DNA from: an uncultured Eubacterium sp.
GTDB taxonomy: Bacteria; Bacillota; Clostridia; Lachnospirales; Lachnospiraceae
Length of the DNA: 64,000 nt
Reading direction: 5' to 3'
Assembly (NCBI GenBank): GCA_910577295.1
Contig: CAJTLS010000015.1
Location: forward strand, 1-64,000
The first letter of the stretch is position 1. Every line of letters begins with the position of its first letter. The notes under the pieces are model-generated. The model ran no database searches, was not told where the DNA came from, and was given only the letters and a program-made list of their open reading frames with translations. This document shows positions 60,221 to 64,000 of the stretch, one piece after another. Made by a program: the position numbers and the translations under genes.

Positions 60221-60985
60221 ATGGCAATTATAGGAGTGAGCAATTACAACAGTGTTTATGAAAACACCTATGTTTCATCAAAAAAGGAAGAAACAAAAAA
60301 AACAGCGGCTGCGCAGAAAAGCGCTGGAACATTAAAGAAGAACAGCAATGAGGAATATCTTGATAATTTGCAGAAACAGTTTCCTAATATGAAGTTACAA
60401 GCTGGCTATGGGGTTAATACAAAAAATGATGGTAAAGTAGATGTTTTGAATATTAGCCCGAAACTTTTGGAGAAGATGCAGAATAATCCAAAGGCAGCAA
60501 AGGAATATACGCAGAGATTGAAAGATGTGGAAGCTGCACATAAGTATGTACATAGTTTTTTTGCAGCAACGGGAAGTACAGTTGTATGCCGCCATGCCTA
60601 TTTAGATGAAAATGGAAATTACAGTAATTTTACCGTTTCAGTAAGAAAAGATGAGTTAAACGAAAAACTCCGTAAAGAAGCACAGGAAAATGCCGAAAAG
60701 CAGATTGAAAAGAATCGTGAAAATGCGCGTGAAAAATCCGAACAGCTTGCGGAGAAAAAGGAGGAAAAAGAAGAGGAAGCGAATGCGGATGAGAGCAAGA
60801 CAGAACAGGCGGAGAAACTGCTGACAGGTAAATTAGAACAGGCAGAGGATGGGAAAGTATTGCTTGACAACGACGATATACAGAAAGTTATTGAAGCAGC
60901 AAGGGAACAGGAGGAAGGACAGGCAGTTAAAGAGCGCGGTAATAATGCGAATGCAACAGGTGCAAATGTGGATTTACAGATATAA
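60221..60985 (+). CDS. DUF6033-type protein
   Basis: 254 residues. It begins MAIIGVSNYNSVYENTY and shows VDVLNISPKLLEKMQNNPKA, then AAHKYVHSFFAATGSTVVCR and DENGNYSNFTVSV, the DUF6033 pattern. The C-terminal third is a long charged coiled coil (KEAQENAEKQIEKNRENARE). A close relative of its core lies at 63587, flanking the LytTR/GHKL pair. AGGAGG precedes the ATG. Cytosolic; role unknown. A terminator follows. Confidence 0.75.
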   Translation: MAIIGVSNYNSVYENTYVSSKKEETKKTAAAQKSAGTLKKNSNEEYLDNLQKQFPNMKLQAGYGVNTKNDGKVDVLNISPKLLEKMQNNPKAAKEYTQRLKDVEAAHKYVHSFFAATGSTVVCRHAYLDENGNYSNFTVSVRKDELNEKLRKEAQENAEKQIEKNRENAREKSEQLAEKKEEKEEEANADESKTEQAEKLLTGKLEQAEDGKVLLDNDDIQKVIEAAREQEEGQAVKERGNNANATGANVDLQI

Positions 60986-61023
60986 GAAAGAAGTCATGCC
61001 GTTCATCAACTATTTAGGGAAAG

Positions 61024-61050
61024 AAGGACTATTTAGGTAGTCCTTTTTTC
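61024..61050 (+). terminator. Rho-independent terminator
   Basis: AAGGACTA (61024-61031) pairs with TAGTCCTT (61038-61045) and T residues follow. Confidence 0.8.
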
Positions 61051-61051
61051 T

Positions 61052-61268
61052 TACTTTATAGGAAAGACCGTCCTGCGCAGAGTAAGAATCAGCGAAGCTG
61101 ATTCCTAGAGAACTTTAGTTCTTTAGTGTTTTTTAGATGGCTGCGCTTTTCAACCGCCGCTTTTTTATATTATAGGAAAGTGCGCCCAGTGCGGAGCGAA
61201 AAACACGAAGAACTTTAGTTCTTTAGTGTTTTTTAGATGGCTGCGCTTTTCAGTCAGCCATTTTTTAT
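61052..61268 (+). repeat. Tandem about 100-bp hairpin repeats
   Basis: Two units each start with TATAGGAAAG and share an exact 43-base segment at 61110-61152 and 61210-61252 (containing AACTTTAGTTCTTTAGTG). Each holds short stems with 2- to 3-base loops: GAATCAGC-GAA-GCTGATTC in unit 1 and AAAAACACGAAGAACT with its complement in unit 2. The second unit ends in a terminator (ATGGCTG/CAGCCAT with T run). No coding frame. The region between the DUF6033-type gene and the second response regulator holds nothing else. Confidence 0.7.
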
Positions 61269-61396
61269 GGGAATAATAAGAGTAGTGTCGGGATGAAAAA
61301 CAAAAAATCTGCGTTTCGCGCGGCTAAAATAACCATTCACGAAACAGGTGTTAGAGATTCCCCTTATTTTTCCGATAAGGTAGTTGAAGACGGGAG

Positions 61397-62125
61397 GTGG
61401 CAGATACGATAAAAATTGCAGTGTGTGATGATGAAAAAAATATAAGGTCTTATCTTGTTTCGCTAATCAAAAAGCAGGACAGAGAATGTAGTATTACGGA
61501 ATATGCCTCTGCCGATGAGTACCTGTCAGATGGCAGAGAGTATGATTTGGTATTTCTGGATATAGAGATGGAAAGCTCCCATACGGACATGGATGGCATG
61601 GGATTGGCAGGATATATCCGAAACATGGAGGTTCGGAAACAGCCCATCATCATTTTTGTAACAGGATATGAAAAGTATGTTTATGACGCATTTGACGTCG
61701 GGGCGTTCCAGTATTTGGTAAAGCCTGTAGACGAACAAAAATTTGCCGAAGTGTTTGAGCGGGCAGTGAGAATAGTATCGGAGGCGGAACGGCGGAAGAA
61801 AAAACTTGTGCTCCGTTATGGCAGCGAGAGAAAGGTGATACCACTGAGTGACATTTATTATATGGAAAGCCGGAATCATACTATCGTTTTGTGCCTGAAA
61901 AGTGGAACTATGGAATACGCTGCAAAAATGGGTGATTTGGAGGAAGAACTGGCGGGGCAGTTTTACCGCATCCATCGAGGATACCTAATCAATCTTTTCC
62001 ATGTGGAGGGATACAACAGGACGGAAGTAAGGATGGCGAACGGAGATAAGTTGCTGCTTTCGAGATATAAATATGATGGGTTTGTGCAGGCGTACATGAA
62101 TTACATTTCGGAGGAAAGTCTATGA
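61397..62125 (+). CDS. LytTR-family response regulator (second system)
   Basis: 242 residues. Receiver with CDDE, Asp55 in LVFLDIEM and KPVD; LytTR domain at about 138-238 (IPLSDIYYMESRNHTI, FYRIHRGYLINLFHVEGYNR). The start is odd. GTG 61397 is the only ordinary start codon that gives a complete receiver, but the ribosome site GGGAGG (61392-61397) overlaps it. Codons at the normal distance are ACG and ATA. The stop overlaps the kinase start (ATGA). About 45% of positions look like the system at 12.6 kb by eye. Confidence 0.88.
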   Translation: MADTIKIAVCDDEKNIRSYLVSLIKKQDRECSITEYASADEYLSDGREYDLVFLDIEMESSHTDMDGMGLAGYIRNMEVRKQPIIIFVTGYEKYVYDAFDVGAFQYLVKPVDEQKFAEVFERAVRIVSEAERRKKKLVLRYGSERKVIPLSDIYYMESRNHTIVLCLKSGTMEYAAKMGDLEEELAGQFYRIHRGYLINLFHVEGYNRTEVRMANGDKLLLSRYKYDGFVQAYMNYISEESL

Positions 62126-63534
62126 GCCAGTCAACATTTCAAACAATAAGCAATATATTGGAAATTTGGAAAAATGTCATACAGTCCATCCTGTTCCTTG
62201 TTTTGTGGGCGGCGCTCTTTCATAAAAAGAAAGAGAGAAAGGACGTTATTGCAGCAATCCTGTTTATTTTGGCAAATACAGGTATAGGATTTCTGCCATG
62301 TGCCTCATGGGTCAGGTATGCTGTTTCTGCTGCTGTCATAATAGGATATGGAGCGCTATGCTGTAAAAAGCAGATTAGTAAAGTGGTCTTTGCCGTGCCT
62401 GCCTTTTATAATCTTCATTGCCTGAGTTATTTAATTGCCAATAGCATTCATGTGGAGACGGTGAGGAGATTTGTCAAAGAGGTTGATACTTCGCAGGATG
62501 GCTATGTACAGCAGATGTATTATGGTGCAACGGTAGGAATGTTTTTATTAGTCCTTTTTTATTCGGCATTATTAACAGCTATGGTGCTCCTTATTTGCAG
62601 ATTAGTGAAAGGAATCGGAGTAATGACATGGCAGGATGTGATATTGCTTTCCGTTCTCAATTTTGTAGGCAGTATGATAACAAATATTGTTGTAGAACTG
62701 TATGTAGTGCAAATTGGAGAAGGCGCCTTTGTTCTGTTTGATGAAAAGCGGGAACTATTGTGGAAATTGCCCGCGATAGCAGTTTTCATTTTTGCGGGGG
62801 AAGCTGCGCTCATCTATTTCTGGCAGAGATACCGCGTTCTGCTTGCCGCCAGACAGAAACATTTTGTAGAGGAGCAGCAGGTCAGGGCCATGAAGAGACG
62901 TCTGGAAGAGGCGGAAAATTTTTATGGCAGTATCCGCAAAGTACGGCATGAGATGAAGAACCATATGGCGAACATTAAAGGACTGGCAGGAGCCGGACAG
63001 TACGAGGAAATAGAGGACTATGTTCAGAAAATGGATGTAACCATGCAAAAATTAGAATATAAGTATGTGACGGGAAATGCGGTTACCGATGTTATTATCA
63101 ATGATAAATGCCGCAGGGCAGAGAAATTAGGAATCCGGTTTGCTGCAGACTTCCGGTATGATGGGAAAATTCCTGTATTCGACTTGGGAATCATACTCAA
63201 CAATCTTCTGGATAATGCCATAGAGGCTTGTGAGAAGCTAGAATCGGGAGAAAAATTTATACGCCTTACCCTGAAACGCAAGAAGCAGTTTTTATTATTG
63301 GAAGTAGAAAACAATTTTGACGGAACTGTTCCCATACAGACGGATGAAAACCTGATACCAATCACAACGAAGCCGAGCGCCCTGCCGGAAATTGTTACGG
63401 AGCATGGAATTGGGCTTGAAAATGTGTGTGATGTGGCGGAGAGGTATTTTGGCGGTGTAAACATAAAAGTAAAAGGGAATGTGTTTCATGTGACAGTAAT
63501 GCTGCAGCAGGGAGAGGGGGAAGAAATTGAGTAA
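62122..63534 (+). CDS. GHKL-domain sensor histidine kinase (second system)
   Basis: 470 residues. About six membrane segments (for example SILFLVLWAALF, MFLLVLFYSALLTAMVLLIC) form the sensor part, followed by a helical linker, the phospho-acceptor block KVRHEMKNHMANIKGL (His about 276) and the ATPase domain with NLLDNAIEAC and GIGLENV. It overlaps the response regulator by 4 bases. No signal peptide gene or maturation protease is visible, so the ligand is unknown. The gene downstream is DUF6033-like. Confidence 0.92.
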   Translation: MSQSTFQTISNILEIWKNVIQSILFLVLWAALFHKKKERKDVIAAILFILANTGIGFLPCASWVRYAVSAAVIIGYGALCCKKQISKVVFAVPAFYNLHCLSYLIANSIHVETVRRFVKEVDTSQDGYVQQMYYGATVGMFLLVLFYSALLTAMVLLICRLVKGIGVMTWQDVILLSVLNFVGSMITNIVVELYVVQIGEGAFVLFDEKRELLWKLPAIAVFIFAGEAALIYFWQRYRVLLAARQKHFVEEQQVRAMKRRLEEAENFYGSIRKVRHEMKNHMANIKGLAGAGQYEEIEDYVQKMDVTMQKLEYKYVTGNAVTDVIINDKCRRAEKLGIRFAADFRYDGKIPVFDLGIILNNLLDNAIEACEKLESGEKFIRLTLKRKKQFLLLEVENNFDGTVPIQTDENLIPITTKPSALPEIVTEHGIGLENVCDVAERYFGGVNIKVKGNVFHVTVMLQQGEGEEIE

Positions 63535-63586
63535 ATGGCATCAAAGTGACTTTTATTAAATGAAGTGGAAAAACAGGGGGTAAAAA

Positions 63587-64000
63587 ATGGTTATCAGCGG
63601 AAACGGGCTTAAATTTTGTTACAATATGACAACAGCGAAAAATACAAAAGATGTGAACGATATGGGGAAATTTGCATTAGAGAAGACAGGAAACACAAGG
63701 GAATTATCAGAGCCGGAAGAGATGGAATTGTTCAAGAAAGAGTTTTACGAAGACCTTTCCAAGCTTACAGTACACAAGACATTGAACAATGTTGCAATTA
63801 ATATTTCAGAAGCAGGATTTAAAGCGATGAAAGAGGAACCGCAGTATCGGGAAAAAATTCTTTCGCTGCTTCAAAGGGATTTGGGAAGTTCGGTTGCTCC
63901 GAGAAATTGTTCTGCAGTATTCACGGTAGGGGCAACATTAAATGAGTACAGAGGGGATTCGTGGCCTGTAGGCAATGATTCAGAATTTTATGCCCATTCT
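63587..64000 (+). CDS. DUF6033-like protein, cut by the window end
   Basis: The first 138 residues are visible and no stop occurs before base 64000. AGGGGG precedes ATG 63587 by 6 bases. INISEAGFKAMKEEPQYREK and the later VFTVGATLNEYRGDSWPV line up with LNISPKLLEKM and the DENGNYSNFTV part of the protein at 60221, so I read them as the same family. It begins 52 bases after the kinase stop and is probably in the same operon. Confidence 0.65.
   Translation, partial: MVISGNGLKFCYNMTTAKNTKDVNDMGKFALEKTGNTRELSEPEEMELFKKEFYEDLSKLTVHKTLNNVAINISEAGFKAMKEEPQYREKILSLLQRDLGSSVAPRNCSAVFTVGATLNEYRGDSWPVGNDSEFYAHS

Noticed and set aside
61052..61268. Possible CRISPR array
   Set aside because: Only two long repeat units with internal hairpins and no regular spacers; no cas genes in the window.

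Overview
The window looks like a chromosomal segment of an anaerobic Clostridia bacterium, most likely a gut Lachnospiraceae. Pointers to this are the AgrC/AgrA-like GHKL and LytTR pairs, the DUF6033-type small proteins, the short DtxR-type regulator with a FeoA/FeoB/Cys-rich cassette, secreted proteins with lysine-rich Ig-like (BIG2) domains, a T-box leader on leuA and frequent GTG/TTG starts behind strong Shine-Dalgarno sequences. This placement rests on gene content only.

Layout. 1-5.8 kb: the right part of an integrated element, with small hypotheticals, a sigma-region-4-like protein behind a hairpin that buries its ribosome binding site, a structured non-coding stretch, a MazF-type toxin, a TnpW-like protein and a large serine recombinase. 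It ends inside a tRNA-Asn gene whose 5' part has been replaced. 5.9-12.6 kb: a broken papain-like protease, a small secreted protein, an AraC regulator divergent from a secreted GH115 alpha-glucuronidase, then decayed sequence and an orphan antitoxin. 12.6-19.1 kb: an Agr-like two-component system, a coiled-coil protein, a short UvrA-like ATPase overlapping a beta-lactamase-fold hydrolase, and a membrane protein. 19.2-26.7 kb: tRNA-Met, -Asp and -Leu, a LysM-GH18 protein, a leucine T-box controlling a LeuA fused to an AraC-type DNA-binding domain, tRNA-Arg, and an iron-uptake cassette divergent from its metal-dependent repressor. 26.8-36 kb: secreted carboxylesterase, MBOAT acyltransferase with a membrane-anchored partner, GH31 glucosidase and a GGDEF/EAL/PAS protein.

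36.4-50.5 kb is the most unusual region: a three-gene Rhs/WapA-like surface toxin locus (DNRLRE-kelch protein, small membrane protein, 2038-residue Rhs protein ending in a PD-(D/E)XK-like nuclease domain), followed by an AT-rich array of candidate immunity genes. The array contains one duplicated and recombined gene, one frameshifted gene and a dead transposase fragment. 50.6-55.3 kb is a 1547-residue repeat-containing surface protein.

55.4-64 kb: an HU protein, a deleted HAD gene, zinc-ribbon proteins, a radical SAM protein, a BlaI/BlaR1-type pair, a DUF6033-type protein, tandem about 100-bp hairpin repeats, a second LytTR/GHKL pair and another DUF6033-like gene running off the window.

Taken together the segment serves the cell surface: plant or host glycan breakdown and modification, contact-dependent antagonism and immunity, peptide-type signalling and metal/amino-acid homeostasis, with a mobile element at its left edge. 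All assignments come from reading the sequence; no database search was run.
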